Positions 16,389 to 25,687 of a stretch of DNA of 64,000 bases are shown in pieces (within the stretch, counting starts at the first letter, position 1; the number at the start of each line of letters is the position of its first letter). Source of the DNA: Pigmentibacter ruber (GTDB taxonomy: Bacteria; Bdellovibrionota_B; Oligoflexia; Silvanigrellales; Silvanigrellaceae); assembly GCF_009792895.1 (NCBI RefSeq), contig NZ_WSSC01000001.1, positions 1,426,001 through 1,490,000 of the forward strand, in the 5' to 3' direction. Below the pieces are notes generated by a model. It worked only from the letters and a program-made list of their open reading frames with translations, had not been told where the DNA came from and made no database searches. Made by a program: the position numbers and the translations under genes.

Positions 16389-19300
16389 ATGCGTAGTTTT
16401 ACTGAAGAACAAAATAAATGCATTCATTTTTTTCCGAATTATACAGCAAGCAAAAAACATCTCTTAATTGAAGCTGGTGCAGGCGCAGGAAAAACAGCCG
16501 TTCTTCTAGAAAGAGTAAAATGGCTGCTTTTGACTAAAAAAATTGACCCAGCTCGTTTATTCATTGTAACTTTTTCAAATGATGCTGCACAGCAAATCAA
16601 GGCACGAATTGAGAATGATTTTTCGAAAGAATATTTCTTAAATGATGCTTTAAGTTTAATACATATATCTACAATTGATAGTTTTTTTTCAGATCTTGTA
16701 AATTGTATTTATCCTACTTGGTGGGAAAAAAATCAGTCTAATAATAAGTTTAAAATGCCACCTAAATTACAACTCATTGAAGAAGAAGTAATCCAAGATG
16801 ATCTTAAAAAATCAATCAAAAAATATTTTTTAAATAGCAATCTAAATCAAAAAGAGTTAGTAATAGCTATAGACTTTTTGCTGTCAGGAGCATTAAATAC
16901 TGGTTTCTTACAGACTTCTAGTACTTTTAGTTTTATTCTAAAAGCTCTTTGCAATGATACTTTTCTCGCCACATCTCATGAAAATATTAGAATAGCTGCA
17001 AGAAATATGCATCCGGCAACTCAAGTTTTGCTTAAAGATTTTCATACCCTTGCACGCAAGGAGTATTTAAAGCGTATACAAAGGGGAGAATTTAGCTATG
17101 CTGATAGAACTTTATTTCTAAAAGAAGAACTACAGTCAAATATTCCAATAAAAATTCAAGAATTAATTGTTGATGAATACCAAGATACCAACCATATTCA
17201 GCATGACATTTTATATCACTTAGTGCAAATGAATAATGCTAGAATGATTGTTGTGGGAGATCCTAAACAAAGTATTTATGGATTTAGAAATGCTTCTGTT
17301 GATGTTTTTCAAGGTTTAAAAAAACATATCAACTGGGAACATTTAGAGCTGAAAAAAAACTTTCGCTCAGATCCCTCATTGCTAAATAAAATAAACTCTT
17401 TATCAAAAATTACGTTTGATTGGAATAACCCAAGGTTCCCAGTAGAATTCAAAGAATCTTATTTTTATAAAGAAGCATTAAAAAAATATATTTCTGAAAA
17501 TGCTCTAGATGCAGGAAAAACAATTGAAGAAAATATAATTCATGTTGAAAAATTAAATATTGTTACATGTTCATTAAATACTTCAAGATTAAATAACTCT
17601 GATGAAGAATTAAATAAAAAAATTAATTCTATAAATTTAGAAAATTATTCATTGCAGTGTTATGTCGAATTTATAAAGCACTGGAAAAAAACTGTCGCCT
17701 GTGACTGGAATGAAATGGTTATTTTATGTGAAGAAAATGCAGATATTTTAAAAATTTATAATTTTCTAAAGCTACATAGTATTCCAGTAAATATTTCTGT
17801 GGAAAAAAATAATACGTTAGATACTATTTTAGAATATAGTGTTTCTTTATCATTAGTAAAATTTCTAGTTGACGAAAACGATGATTATGATCTATTTATG
17901 ATATTGATTAGTCCAATTTGCAAAATAAACTTTGAAGAAATAGAAAGTTTCTTTCTCGACAAAAAATTTAAATCAAAAAAAATTAGTGATATATTAGCAG
18001 TTATTGAAAAGTATAAATTAATTGCAAAAGATAATTTTTTATATGCATGGCAAGAATTAAGATGGGAATTATTTTATTTATTTAATCATAAATGCGACGA
18101 CATACATTCTATGTATTTTATTATTAACATGGATAATTTTGCAGAAGCTTTGGTAAAAAAACTTTCATATCATGAATTTTCGTTTGAATTAGAGAAAAAA
18201 ATTAAAAATAATTTAATAGAAAATACTCAATTAAAAGAAAAAAAGAAGAAAGAACAAATCATACCTCATGAATTAGAACAGTGGGGCATAAGAAATTTAA
18301 ATAATAAATTACTTGAACTAGAAAATTCTTTAGAGCTAAAAACAGTACACAAAGCAAAAGGCCTTGAATGGAAACATGTATTCTTTTACCCTAAAAATGG
18401 TCGAGTAAAGCCAAGTGGCAAATTTGTTACTGCAATTTCTGAACGATTTATTGATATTACTTGGTTACAAGACGATATTGAAAATATGTCAATATTGCAA
18501 AGAGTAAAAAATGAGAAATTTAATGCAGAAGATTATTTTGAGGAATACAACTCAAAAGGCAATTTAAAAGAAAAGTATTTTTATCCAGAATTAAGGAAAC
18601 AAGCTGAATTAGATTTTGAACGTCAAAGGGTGTTTTATACTGCATTTACTAGGGCAATATCATCACTAACTATCTTTCAAGCAAAAAGACATTCCCAAAA
18701 AAGATTTGGTCTACGTGACGATTTATCAGATTATACTAGTAGTGATATTATTCCTTCTCAGAAATATCTTGAAGAAGAAATATTAATAAAATTTTTAAGA
18801 AGTAATTTTAATCTTACATCAGAAAAAATAAAACAAGGAAGGAAACAAATTACTCTAGAGCAAAAGCCTCCTTGGTTTCAAACAAATGAAAACTTTCCCA
18901 TTCCTATTAAAAGCAATGAAAATTCCTTTTCATATTATGACTTCGGCCCTCAATTTATACATTTTTGTAACTTTGATAGTAACGAAAGAAATACTGATGA
19001 AAAACCTCTAATTTCCTCAAATTTTATTAATAAATTTCATTTCCAAGCTACTAGCGTTTATAGAAAAACTTCTAATTTAGATATACTAAACAACATATCA
19101 GAAGAAAAAACTGAGAAATTTAAGACTAATAATATATATGAATTGATTCAGAAAAAAATGAAAGAAAGAAAATCTATTTCACGGGGCATATTATATCATG
19201 CGGCTATAGAAAATAAACCTGCAAAAATTAATTCGCTCCAATATTCTATTAAATTACATGCCAAAAAAATCTACCATGAACTTGAAGTTTGGAAAGAAAC

Positions 19301-19724
19301 AGAACCTGTGAATTTTTTTACAATGACTCAAAGGAATATCCTTGATTTTGTAGCTATTATTCCAATTGATAAATTGTCTTTTCTCCCATTCATTCCTACA
19401 TTTAAAACAATAGATAATCAACTTTTTAGTTTAGAGGAATTACAACTAAGCTCACAGAACAAAAATTTAGTATGGCTTATTGACTATAAAACGGGTTTAC
19501 CTGATGAATCACATATTGAGCAAATAATAAATTATATGGAAATAATTAGTCAACTCAATTTGCAAGAGCTAAATTACCCTTATGATATCATTGCCTCGAT
19601 CTGTTACCCTAAGAAATTAATTCCAGATTTATTTACTTTGGGTTCAAGTTCTGTAAGTTTAAATTTTTTTGATTTCTCAAACAAAGAAAGTATCTGCTTT
19701 CTATTGAGAAAAAATTCCTACTAG
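16389..19724 (+). CDS. AddA-like UvrD/Rep helicase with C-terminal nuclease
   Basis: ATP-dependent helicase-nuclease subunit for DNA end resection. SF1 motifs in order: Walker A GAGAGKT (30-36), FVTFSNDAAQQIKARI motif Ia-like region, Walker B VDEYQDT (D262-E263), motif III VVGDPKQSIYGFRNA, motif IV LKKNFRSDPSLL, motif V TVHKAKGLEWKHVF and motif VI FYTAFTRAISSL. The C-terminal RecB-type nuclease is visible in SRGILYHAAIE and WLIDYKTGLPDE (D1032, K1034) followed by EQIINYMEII. At 1111 residues it is a little shorter than the 1200-residue Bacillus AddA. Directly downstream of the AddB-like gene; RecBCD-type alternatives are less likely since both subunits carry nuclease motifs. Confidence 0.9.
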   Translation: MRSFTEEQNKCIHFFPNYTASKKHLLIEAGAGAGKTAVLLERVKWLLLTKKIDPARLFIVTFSNDAAQQIKARIENDFSKEYFLNDALSLIHISTIDSFFSDLVNCIYPTWWEKNQSNNKFKMPPKLQLIEEEVIQDDLKKSIKKYFLNSNLNQKELVIAIDFLLSGALNTGFLQTSSTFSFILKALCNDTFLATSHENIRIAARNMHPATQVLLKDFHTLARKEYLKRIQRGEFSYADRTLFLKEELQSNIPIKIQELIVDEYQDTNHIQHDILYHLVQMNNARMIVVGDPKQSIYGFRNASVDVFQGLKKHINWEHLELKKNFRSDPSLLNKINSLSKITFDWNNPRFPVEFKESYFYKEALKKYISENALDAGKTIEENIIHVEKLNIVTCSLNTSRLNNSDEELNKKINSINLENYSLQCYVEFIKHWKKTVACDWNEMVILCEENADILKIYNFLKLHSIPVNISVEKNNTLDTILEYSVSLSLVKFLVDENDDYDLFMILISPICKINFEEIESFFLDKKFKSKKISDILAVIEKYKLIAKDNFLYAWQELRWELFYLFNHKCDDIHSMYFIINMDNFAEALVKKLSYHEFSFELEKKIKNNLIENTQLKEKKKKEQIIPHELEQWGIRNLNNKLLELENSLELKTVHKAKGLEWKHVFFYPKNGRVKPSGKFVTAISERFIDITWLQDDIENMSILQRVKNEKFNAEDYFEEYNSKGNLKEKYFYPELRKQAELDFERQRVFYTAFTRAISSLTIFQAKRHSQKRFGLRDDLSDYTSSDIIPSQKYLEEEILIKFLRSNFNLTSEKIKQGRKQITLEQKPPWFQTNENFPIPIKSNENSFSYYDFGPQFIHFCNFDSNERNTDEKPLISSNFINKFHFQATSVYRKTSNLDILNNISEEKTEKFKTNNIYELIQKKMKERKSISRGILYHAAIENKPAKINSLQYSIKLHAKKIYHELEVWKETEPVNFFTMTQRNILDFVAIIPIDKLSFLPFIPTFKTIDNQLFSLEELQLSSQNKNLVWLIDYKTGLPDESHIEQIINYMEIISQLNLQELNYPYDIIASICYPKKLIPDLFTLGSSSVSLNFFDFSNKESICFLLRKNSY

Positions 19725-19741
19725 ATTTCCGACATTTCTTT

Positions 19742-19770
19742 TTGACCCAAAGAGAAAAAAAAGTAAGAAT
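19742..19770 (+). promoter_or_regulatory. Possible promoter for the GHKL ATPase gene
   Basis: TTGACC (19742-19747), 17 bp spacer, AAGAAT (19765-19770), 29 bp before ATG 19800. Good -35, weak -10. It lies in the only gap (75 bp) between addA and the next gene. Confidence 0.3.
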
Positions 19771-19799
19771 TTTATTAAATCAATATTATAAGGACAATA

Positions 19800-20768
19800 A
19801 TGTCTGCAGTTTGCTTTTACATAACAGAAAATTTAAGCAAAATTCTTAACCAGAATCAACTGGATGCCATTGAGCTTGCCTGTAAAAACACCTCGCATGT
19901 GATACAAAAAAATATCCCTAACACCGAGATCGTTTCAAAATTTGATAAATCTGGCAATGAATATATTTTATGTGATGGCGTTGATTTTTTATTTTTTGTC
20001 AATAAAGCAAAAGATTTTATCACAGAAAATCTAATTTTGATGCCAAACGAAAAAGAACTTTCTATTTTTGAAAAATACAAAGAAGAAATGAAAAAAATAA
20101 GATTTTTAATAGGTTTAATCCATCAAGAACTATTAAAAACTGTTATTATCCAAATCCTATCTTTCAAAAAAAATAAAGCAAAAAATATTATCCAAAATTT
20201 ATCATTGAAATCACCTGAAACTTATGAACAATCTATTGAACATTCTTCTGAAAGAGTCATCATTCAAAGTAAAGTTGCTGATTTCTTTTCTCAACTCATT
20301 CAGCAGAAAAAAGATAAGCTGGTAGCAGGATCTGCATCTTATGCAAAAATTTTAAGTGATATTGTTGATGAGTTTCTAATGAATGCCATCTGGGATGCTT
20401 GCCCCGCTCGCAGCAATATTGATAGAACCCAAGCTGTTGCATTAGAAGAAAATGAGAAAATTGAATTAAAATGCTTATTTTCTGATACAACACTTGTATT
20501 AAGTGTAGAAGATAAATTTGGTACATTTAAAGGTGAAGGAATTGCTAAATATATTAGATTTGGTGTTGGGTATAAAGAAACAGAGCCCATTCAAGAAGGT
20601 TACCCTGGTGCAGGATTAGGAATTTTCATGATCCTCCAAAAAATTGGAATTCTCATCTTTGAAGTTGAGAAAGGAAAACTTACCAGAGCCACAGTGGTAG
20701 CTAGAGGGGATCAATCCATCCGCGATGTTCAACGCAAACCAAAAACGGTTTTATTTTTTGAAAAATAA
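19800..20768 (+). CDS. GHKL (histidine-kinase-like) ATPase-domain protein
   Basis: The C-terminal half (about 180-300) has the Bergerat ATP-binding fold pattern: N-box DIVDEFLMNAIWDAC, G1-box-like LSVEDKFGTF (D-x-F-G in place of D-x-G-x-G) and G2-box GYPGAGLGIFMI. There is no phospho-acceptor His domain and no membrane segment, so it is not a classical sensor kinase; anti-sigma/RsbW-like kinases have this arrangement. The N-terminal 170 residues are unrecognised. ATG 19800 follows AAGGAC. It stands alone, with its stop abutting the convergent fmdB-like gene. Partner switching with a STAS protein such as that at 5201 is conceivable but the genes are 14 kb apart. Confidence 0.65.
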   Translation: MSAVCFYITENLSKILNQNQLDAIELACKNTSHVIQKNIPNTEIVSKFDKSGNEYILCDGVDFLFFVNKAKDFITENLILMPNEKELSIFEKYKEEMKKIRFLIGLIHQELLKTVIIQILSFKKNKAKNIIQNLSLKSPETYEQSIEHSSERVIIQSKVADFFSQLIQQKKDKLVAGSASYAKILSDIVDEFLMNAIWDACPARSNIDRTQAVALEENEKIELKCLFSDTTLVLSVEDKFGTFKGEGIAKYIRFGVGYKETEPIQEGYPGAGLGIFMILQKIGILIFEVEKGKLTRATVVARGDQSIRDVQRKPKTVLFFEK

Positions 20769-21059
20769 TTAATGTTTGCAACCTTGAGCACAAACATGCC
20801 GCATAGCCAAACGCGCTGCACGAGCAGAGGGGGAATCGTTTTTTGAATTTAAAGCTTGGAAAGGGTCAGATGTTTTTTCCTGACTTGATTTAGACGTGGA
20901 TAAACTAAAATTAGTCACACTACGATGAACCGCATGCCCACATGTTGGACAACTCTTCAATGGTTCATCTTTAAAAGATTGTATAGATTCAAAATAACAG
21001 CAATCACTAACAGGTTCATCTAAAGACCAAATAGTGGGTTCATAAACATATATAGGCAA
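20769..21059 (-). CDS. FmdB-family zinc-ribbon protein
   Basis: Small putative regulatory zinc-ribbon protein. The N-terminus MPIYVYEP is the typical FmdB start, followed by DCCYFESIQSFKDEPL, the zinc knuckle CPTCG (residues about 37-41) and the family's RSVTNFS. The second half (GFQAL-type, SARAARLAMRHVCAQGCKH) adds two cysteines and a histidine that could form a further metal site. The start codon is TTG 21059: the family-typical MPIY begins exactly there and no in-frame ATG exists upstream nearby. Its last codon directly abuts the end of the convergent GHKL gene. Confidence 0.75.
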   Translation of the reverse strand: MPIYVYEPTIWSLDEPVSDCCYFESIQSFKDEPLKSCPTCGHAVHRSVTNFSLSTSKSSQEKTSDPFQALNSKNDSPSARAARLAMRHVCAQGCKH

Positions 21060-21201
21060 TTTCTTAACCTTTCTATTCCTAGAGCTATTCTTGGAAGGAA
21101 TTAAAACAGCATACTAGTTTTTTTTAAATTAAATGCTACATTTTTGCAAACAAAAGAATCTGATTGATTCTTTTCCTTCTTTTAATTAAAGGCAGTTGAA
21201 A

Positions 21202-22239
21202 GTGAATTCACAAATATTAAATCTTGAAGACAACTTAAAAATTTTTGAAAAATATGCAGCAGACTACAGTAATGGAATTCCCCATTCACTAACCATAGAT
21301 TTTAAAAAGCATAAAGGTCATATTATTTTTTCTGGTTTAGTGCATGGGAACGAAACAGGTTCATTGCCAGCTATTATTAAAATCATTGAAGATCTTCTCT
21401 CTCACAAAATAACATATGGTGGGAAAATATCATTTTTCTTGGGAAACATTCCTGCTGCGCGCCAAAATGTTCGTTTTATCGAAATGGATTTAAACAGAAG
21501 TTTTGGTACAAAAAATTCTTTTTCTAATACTATAGAAGCAAAAAGAGCTGCAGAGCTCACACCTTTACTGCAACAAGCTGATATTTATTATGATTTTCAT
21601 CAAACTATTATGCCATGTTTAAGACCATTTTATATTTTTGAGATGGATCTTCAAAGTTACTATTGGGCAAGATCAACTGGTATATCGAATACATATGTAA
21701 CGAGAAAAAAAGGAGCGGCTTTTTCAAATTTAGGGATGTGTACAGATGAATATGTTCGCTCATTGCAAAAGGTAGGAATTACTATTGAACTTGGAGAAAA
21801 AGGGTTCCATACTAGTGCTGCTCTTTTTGCATATTGGATAATGAAAAGAGCTATTAAAAACATGGATTTAGTATTCCTGCACCATTGCTCCATTAAAAAA
21901 TTAGCTCACAAAAATGATGATTTTGAATTCATGCAAATTAAATACAAGGAAAAATTTGATCATCCAACAAAACGACTTCATCAAGGACTTAGTAACTTTA
22001 AATATATAGAAAAAAATGAAAATATTGGCTTTGATAACTTAAATAAACCTTTATTAGCACCTTTAAGTGGAAATATTTTATTTCCAAAATACCCTACTCG
22101 CGATGAAAATCACCAAGCAAAACAGCCCTTACCTGGAGAACTATTTGTGATAGCACAAAAAATGAATTTTCATCCATTAAAATGGACTTATTCTTATAAA
22201 TCAAGAGCAAATCCTAATCGCAAACCAAATTCTAAGTAA
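21202..22239 (+). CDS. Succinylglutamate desuccinylase/aspartoacylase-family zinc hydrolase
   Basis: Predicted zinc-dependent deacylase of the AstE/AspA branch of the M14 carboxypeptidase clan. Zinc ligands: H and E of GLVHGNETG (about residues 51-59) and the His of YYDFHQT; MDLNRSFG carries the substrate-binding Arg/Asn pattern, and ITIELGEKGFH the catalytic glutamate. About 345 residues, usual for the family. Start: GTG 21202, with AAAGG nine bases upstream; the alternative TTG 21196 is too close to that site. Its last 46 bp overlap the 3' end of the convergent barrel gene. The acyl-amino-acid substrate is unknown, and no arginine-succinyl pathway genes are nearby. Confidence 0.85.
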   Translation: MNSQILNLEDNLKIFEKYAADYSNGIPHSLTIDFKKHKGHIIFSGLVHGNETGSLPAIIKIIEDLLSHKITYGGKISFFLGNIPAARQNVRFIEMDLNRSFGTKNSFSNTIEAKRAAELTPLLQQADIYYDFHQTIMPCLRPFYIFEMDLQSYYWARSTGISNTYVTRKKGAAFSNLGMCTDEYVRSLQKVGITIELGEKGFHTSAALFAYWIMKRAIKNMDLVFLHHCSIKKLAHKNDDFEFMQIKYKEKFDHPTKRLHQGLSNFKYIEKNENIGFDNLNKPLLAPLSGNILFPKYPTRDENHQAKQPLPGELFVIAQKMNFHPLKWTYSYKSRANPNRKPNSK

Positions 22240-23219
22240 TTTAAATTAATTGGTGAAGTTTTTAGATAAAAAGAATTATAATATAAACTTGTATTGAAAG
22301 ACCATTCTGTTTTTTTGAAAATAAATTCGGGACCAAATTCATAGCCAAAACCATTTACACTTCCATAATTAGGTACTTGAACAGGTATGATGGCATTACA
22401 AACTCCATATACATTAAATTCGACATGATCTGTATAAAAAATATGAAATCCAAATGTTGCATTTAACTTAGGTAATAAAATTGTTTCTATCACTGTTGTC
22501 TTAGAATTCAGGGCTCTAAATGCAATTAAACCACCATATTGAAATTCAGGTTTTAAATATATTTTCTCTATTACATCATATTTTAATCCAAAAATTGCAT
22601 TTACAATTCTATTTAAGGAATTATATACATTTATTCCAGCTGTTGATGATGAAACTTGCAAAACGGAATAATTCATTTTTTGAAAGGTTTTTAAATTTGG
22701 GCTCCAATTTTCAGTTAATCCAAATTCCTGTAAAGTAACAGCTTTAAAAAGAATTGTCTGAGAAATATTATAATTTTTATCTGTCCCAGAAATTTGATAG
22801 TAATGAATATTTCCATTTAATTCATAAGAAAAAAAATTGTCACTACTTACTTTATTCGTTCTATTATCAAAAGATAAAATTGATTTTTGAGCCATTTCAT
22901 TTTCCATTTCATTCTTTAAATCATTTTTTTCTTCAGGATTTAATGTCATTTCATTCTCTGGTGTTTTCAACTCTGGATTGGCTACATTATTCTCTGGTGT
23001 TTTCAACTCTGGATTGGCTATATTATTCTCTGGTTTAACAATTTCTATATCCTTAAACTCTTTTAAATGATTTTGATCTTTAGAATTTATTATTGAACCT
23101 GAATTATCTATTGCATTTATTTCATTTTGCGCATAACAAGGTTGCAAAATTAAAAAAACAAGGAATATTATATTTAATTTAGAGAAAATAAATTGTATTA
23201 TTAAAAGTATACAATTCAT
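22194..23219 (-). CDS. Exported barrel-like protein, LysM-less paralogue of the LysM/barrel family
   Basis: Signal peptide at residues 1-31 (FSKLNIIFLVFLILQPCYA-QNE). Residues 40-105 are a low-complexity linker with a 12-residue tandem repeat (PELKTPENNVAN). Residues about 120-341 are beta-rich and align by eye to the C-terminal domains of the proteins at 23219-24751, 31063 and 46212: the ENWSPNLKTF element near the start and FGYEFGPEFIFKK near the end, finishing in GLRLGFALDL. An outer-membrane beta-barrel is inferred from alternating hydrophobicity; the usual terminal aromatic residue is missing. Its ATG overlaps the TAA of the upstream LysM/FN3/barrel gene by one base (TAATG), so the two are an operon. 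Its 3' end overlaps the convergent hydrolase gene by 46 bp. Confidence 0.65.
   Translation of the reverse strand: MNCILLIIQFIFSKLNIIFLVFLILQPCYAQNEINAIDNSGSIINSKDQNHLKEFKDIEIVKPENNIANPELKTPENNVANPELKTPENEMTLNPEEKNDLKNEMENEMAQKSILSFDNRTNKVSSDNFFSYELNGNIHYYQISGTDKNYNISQTILFKAVTLQEFGLTENWSPNLKTFQKMNYSVLQVSSSTAGINVYNSLNRIVNAIFGLKYDVIEKIYLKPEFQYGGLIAFRALNSKTTVIETILLPKLNATFGFHIFYTDHVEFNVYGVCNAIIPVQVPNYGSVNGFGYEFGPEFIFKKTEWSFNTSLYYNSFYLKTSPINLNYLEFGLRLGFALDL
22954..23034 (-). repeat. 36-bp tandem repeat, two and a quarter copies
   Basis: Units begin at 22954 and 22990 with a partial third at 23026. Nearly identical copies encode the 12-residue proline- and glutamate-rich unit of the linker in the barrel protein. 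Comparable in position and character to the 54-bp array in the LysM-variant gene at 10289. Confidence 0.9.
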
Positions 23220-24751
23220 TAATTCTCTCCTATAGGAAATGTTATTTCAGCAATTAAGCCAAAATTCGATTCATTAGATGTCACATCAGAAGTTATTATA
23301 TTTTTATTTAAGTAATAAATTTTTGTAGTAAAATCAAAATTTTCAAATCCTTTCAACAGAGAAAAATTAATTTCATAGCCATTTCCAAATCCATTTGTAT
23401 TTGTTAAACTTAAAGATGCTATATAGCCTATTTCAGTAAATATATCAAGCAATTTTGTTTTATAAAAGTGAATTCCCAAGTACAATGAGTTATTAAAAGT
23501 ATAAATACTTTGTAAGTTAGAATTATTACTATAAGGTTTATAAATAACATCTTTTCCAATATTAATTTTTTCATGTATATGCAAGTATTTCATTAATTGA
23601 TAATTTAATCCTAAATTTAATCCATAGAGTAAAACAGGATTTCCGGATATATTATAATAACTACTATTTAAAAAATCTAAATATGATAATTCTAAAGAAG
23701 AATAAGTAGCAAAATTTTCATTCCAATTTTTTAAATAACTTAAACCTAAAGTTGGACTTAATGAAGTATAAAGAACATTATCAGTATTATTAGTTGTATT
23801 ATATTCATGGTATGTATAATATGCTGTTGCTATATTTAATTTTAAATTATTTTCATGATAAGCTAAAAGAAATGATGGAATTTCTACTATATTTGACATT
23901 CCTAATTCTTTATCCGCATTGATAGCTTTAACCTGGTATTGATATATTTTATTTCCAGTAATATTCAAATCAGAAAATGTATTCTCAAAAGTATTTATTA
24001 AAATAGGCTTAAATTCATCTTCATTTTTAAATTTACGAAGTAAGATATATTTAATATTGCTATTATCTTCTAGTCCTTCCCATTCTAAATGTATTTTTTT
24101 ATCGTTTAACATCCCTTTTAAACTAGTATAAAATAATGGTTTATAAACTATTTTAAATTCATTTGAGTTTAAAATAAAACCATTTCCATCTTTAACGGTA
24201 ACTATATATTTATATTCCTTTTCTAAAAACAAATCTTTATCTTTAAATTCTTTAATAGTTAAATTTTCTTCTATAATTTTAAATTCATTCTCTTCAACAA
24301 AAGCTCTTTTTACATCATATTTATATTCACTACTTTCAGGAGAAATATCCCATTTTAAAATAATAGCGTTTTTTTCTAAAATGCCACTAAGAATCAAAAT
24401 GGGTTGTTTTTTTTGAACTTCCTTTTCTTCTTGAGTATTGTCAATAGCAATTATATTTTTGCCTTTTCGGGTTTTAAAAGCTGGTATTTTTATTTTTTCT
24501 CTTGGAAAAATTAAATTTCCTTTTGATTTCTTTTTTTTTGGATTTAAATCTAATGTTCTTTTTAATGATCCATTTTTCCCAAAAATAGGATTTAATTTAT
24601 ATCTTTTTAAGATTTTAAATAATGTGTCATTCTTTTTTACAGTATATATAATATAATTTTGCTTTTTTGCATATGCTTCATTCTTCAAAGAAAAGTGAAA
24701 GATAGTCAGTATTATTAAAATTTTAAGAAATAAATTTTTTATCTTGAGCAA
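23219..24751 (-). CDS. LysM-variant / FN3 / barrel-like outer-surface protein
   Basis: Domain order in 510 residues: signal peptide 1-28 (FLKILIILTIFHFSLKNEAYA); LysM variant 34-93 (IIYTVKKNDTLFKILKRY, inserted PIFGKNGSL, LDLNPKKKK, GNLIFPREKIKIP); two FN3-like domains about 112-295, recognisable by YKYDVKR...YKYIVTVKDGNG and QYQVKAINADKELGMSN; C-terminal barrel-like domain from about 300 (YLKNWNENFATYSSLELSY ... FGNGYEINFSLL ... AEITFPIGEN). Start: TTG 24751 with AAGGA seven bases upstream. By analogy with LysM, the N-terminus should hold peptidoglycan while the C-terminus inserts in the outer membrane; this is inference. FN3 domains lack the cysteine pairs of the giant protein at 33320. Upstream histidine phosphatase gene (92 bp away) is co-oriented. 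Confidence 0.7.
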   Translation of the reverse strand: MLKIKNLFLKILIILTIFHFSLKNEAYAKKQNYIIYTVKKNDTLFKILKRYKLNPIFGKNGSLKRTLDLNPKKKKSKGNLIFPREKIKIPAFKTRKGKNIIAIDNTQEEKEVQKKQPILILSGILEKNAIILKWDISPESSEYKYDVKRAFVEENEFKIIEENLTIKEFKDKDLFLEKEYKYIVTVKDGNGFILNSNEFKIVYKPLFYTSLKGMLNDKKIHLEWEGLEDNSNIKYILLRKFKNEDEFKPILINTFENTFSDLNITGNKIYQYQVKAINADKELGMSNIVEIPSFLLAYHENNLKLNIATAYYTYHEYNTTNNTDNVLYTSLSPTLGLSYLKNWNENFATYSSLELSYLDFLNSSYYNISGNPVLLYGLNLGLNYQLMKYLHIHEKINIGKDVIYKPYSNNSNLQSIYTFNNSLYLGIHFYKTKLLDIFTEIGYIASLSLTNTNGFGNGYEINFSLLKGFENFDFTTKIYYLNKNIITSDVTSNESNFGLIAEITFPIGEN

Positions 24752-24843
24752 TTCTCAATCCTTTTTCAGACAACATTGCTCATATAATTCGGAAGTTAAA
24801 GAAATGATTAAATTTTTAAGCTTAATTTTTGACAGTTTACGAC

Positions 24844-25677
24844 TTACTTAATAAGGGTAGATAAATCTGTAAGTACAGTAATTGAATCACCTATTTTAAC
24901 ATGTTTTAACAATTCCCATGTCACTAGCCTGTCATTAAGTAAGGCTGAAGAATTTAGTTGCTTGTCTTTTAGCTCATGCGATTCAATTACTAGAGATGGT
25001 TTTAAAAGGAGAACATCTCCATTCCCCACCTCAATGAAAGAGGTATTGAAATCACAAATTTGCATTAAACTTAAGAAGTTTCTTATGACTCCACCATGTG
25101 TTGACCAAATGTAAATATCCTGTACAGAATTCTCATGCATTAAATCAATTTGAGGATTATCAGCTAGTTGAGAAATAAAAGCTTGATTTAAATCTACCAA
25201 AAAAGGTAGAATTCTTGTTGAAACCATATTCCATGACTCAGAATTTTCTCCAGGATATTTAGCATTTAAAGGATCTTCTTTATAATCAGAAAAATATTTT
25301 TCTAATTTGCCAGGATTTTTTTTAAGATATTCATCAATTGTATAATTTTCTAACTCTCCTGCATGATATTCGCGTAATTTAGGTTCATTCATAAAATTAA
25401 TATTTTTTCCTAAGCGCTTTGATATTACTTTACTAACAACTTGTGCAGATAAAACAGATCTTTGGAGATCTGAAGTACGACATTCAGCAATTTTAGAATT
25501 AGGAAATTTGTTAAAAATATCTTCAAGTAAATCACTAATAACTTCACCAGTTTTTTGTACTTGTTCCAAACCATTCATATTTAAAGGACAGTTTTGCTGT
25601 CCTTGAAAGCGTTTTTCCGCATTATAATCTGTTTGACCATGTCTAAATAGAATAACGATAGGATTTATTTTTTTCAT
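24844..25677 (-). CDS. Histidine phosphatase superfamily (phosphoglycerate-mutase-like) protein
   Basis: Cytoplasmic phosphatase or mutase of branch 1. Catalytic motif LFRHGQTDYNAEKRFQGQQN (RHG with the nucleophilic His near residue 13), second Arg in CRTSDLQRSVLSA, proton donor region LREYHAGELENY and second His in WSTHGGVIRNFLSL. 277 residues, longer than the usual 200-230, with extra loops around 120-190. Substrate unknown; GpmB-, CobC- and YhfR-like activities are all possible. Eleven bp downstream of the acetoacetyl-CoA synthetase, so probably co-transcribed with it. Confidence 0.85.
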   Translation of the reverse strand: MKKINPIVILFRHGQTDYNAEKRFQGQQNCPLNMNGLEQVQKTGEVISDLLEDIFNKFPNSKIAECRTSDLQRSVLSAQVVSKVISKRLGKNINFMNEPKLREYHAGELENYTIDEYLKKNPGKLEKYFSDYKEDPLNAKYPGENSESWNMVSTRILPFLVDLNQAFISQLADNPQIDLMHENSVQDIYIWSTHGGVIRNFLSLMQICDFNTSFIEVGNGDVLLLKPSLVIESHELKDKQLNSSALLNDRLVTWELLKHVKIGDSITVLTDLSTLIK

Positions 25678-25687
25678 AATTACTGCT

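Noticed and set aside
24816-24825. Palindrome TTAAGCTTAA upstream of the LysM/FN3/barrel operon
   Set aside because: Short, very AT-rich and without a matching promoter; not similar to the palindrome at 46147.
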